Assembly (NCBI GenBank): GCA_029962745.1
Contig: CM057170.1
Location: forward strand, 20,683,922 to 20,747,921
Direction of reading: 5' to 3'
Source of the DNA: Echinometra lucunter
Lineage: Eukaryota; Echinodermata; Echinoidea; Camarodonta; Echinometridae
DNA length: 64,000 bases
Of this stretch, positions 63,649 through 64,000 are shown in pieces (position 1 is the first letter of the stretch; every line of letters begins with the position of its first letter). The notes below the pieces were generated by a model, which saw only the letters and a program-made list of their open reading frames with translations, did no database searches and was not told the DNA's origin. Both the position numbers and the translations under genes were made by a program.

Positions 63649-64000
63649 TATTATTATCATTATCTACGTCTTGAGCAAATTCATGACAAAAATGAAATTC
63701 GCATTGCACGCAGTAATGTGCATGATTTCATCACACTCGATCACGCATTTAAACCAAGTTTGACTGTTTGCGCATGCTTGATTTCTTGTGCGCGGAAAAA
63801 CGTGTGATATGGGAAATATGGACCTGGCTTTCTGATTGATATGGACTTTTCTCTAAATTGAGTTGATATGATTTAAAAATTGACCTGCTCAGATGTCTTG
63901 TACAGATAAAAATTTCCTTTATTATCTTGTAACTCTGTGATCCTCCAATGACATGTTGACCAAGCTCCCCAGAGAACATTTTTGACTGTAGGGTGCTTAC
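63649..64000. other. Non-coding end of window, no gene seen
   Basis: No credible open frame or repeat shared with the rest of the window is visible. Confidence 0.5.

Overview
The window looks like nuclear DNA from a marine invertebrate deuterostome, most likely an echinoderm such as a sea urchin. This is an inference. It rests on the very high density of short inverted-repeat transposons, tRNA-derived SINEs, abundant ACATGTACATGTA motifs, long G/C homopolymers, large introns with GT-AG borders, and an IkB-kinase gene close to the vertebrate IKKalpha/IKKbeta type. No bacterial-style gene organisation is present.

The only host gene I can support is an IKKalpha/beta homologue on the + strand. 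Its 20 coding exons (27188-61955) join without a frame break into a predicted 765-residue protein. The order is kinase domain (about residues 10-300), ubiquitin-like domain (about 304-395), a long helical scaffold/dimerisation region (about 400-655), a Pro-Glu/Ser-rich linker, and a short C-terminal segment with a NEMO-binding-like motif. Every junction was checked for splice consensus and phase. A non-coding 5' exon lies somewhere upstream, because an acceptor precedes the ATG by 23 bases.

Region by region: 1-27 kb is intergenic or 5' non-coding. It holds foldback elements, purine- and pyrimidine-rich satellites, piggyBac-like TTAA elements (one carrying a nested hAT element), a U2 snRNA fragment, Harbinger-like elements, a SINE and five strong NF-kappaB-type sites. 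27-54 kb holds IKK exons 1-19, whose introns carry many transposons, a CR1/L2-type LINE fragment, a probable 821-bp retro-insertion and three partial exon duplications. 54-61.8 kb is intron 19, which contains an almost complete but decayed antisense I/Nimb-type LINE inserted in a tandem repeat array. 61.8-64 kb holds the last exon, the presumed 3' UTR and a small foldback element.

The biologically most interesting points are these. The IKK activation loop lacks the first of the two canonical serines, and the C-terminal motif lacks the second canonical tryptophan. A 75-bp duplication gives exon 15 two competing acceptors, one of which leads to an early stop. NF-kappaB sites lie upstream of a gene that activates NF-kappaB. 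Transposon ends lie repeatedly within about 10-30 bases of splice donors. I did not find a clearly novel multi-gene system.
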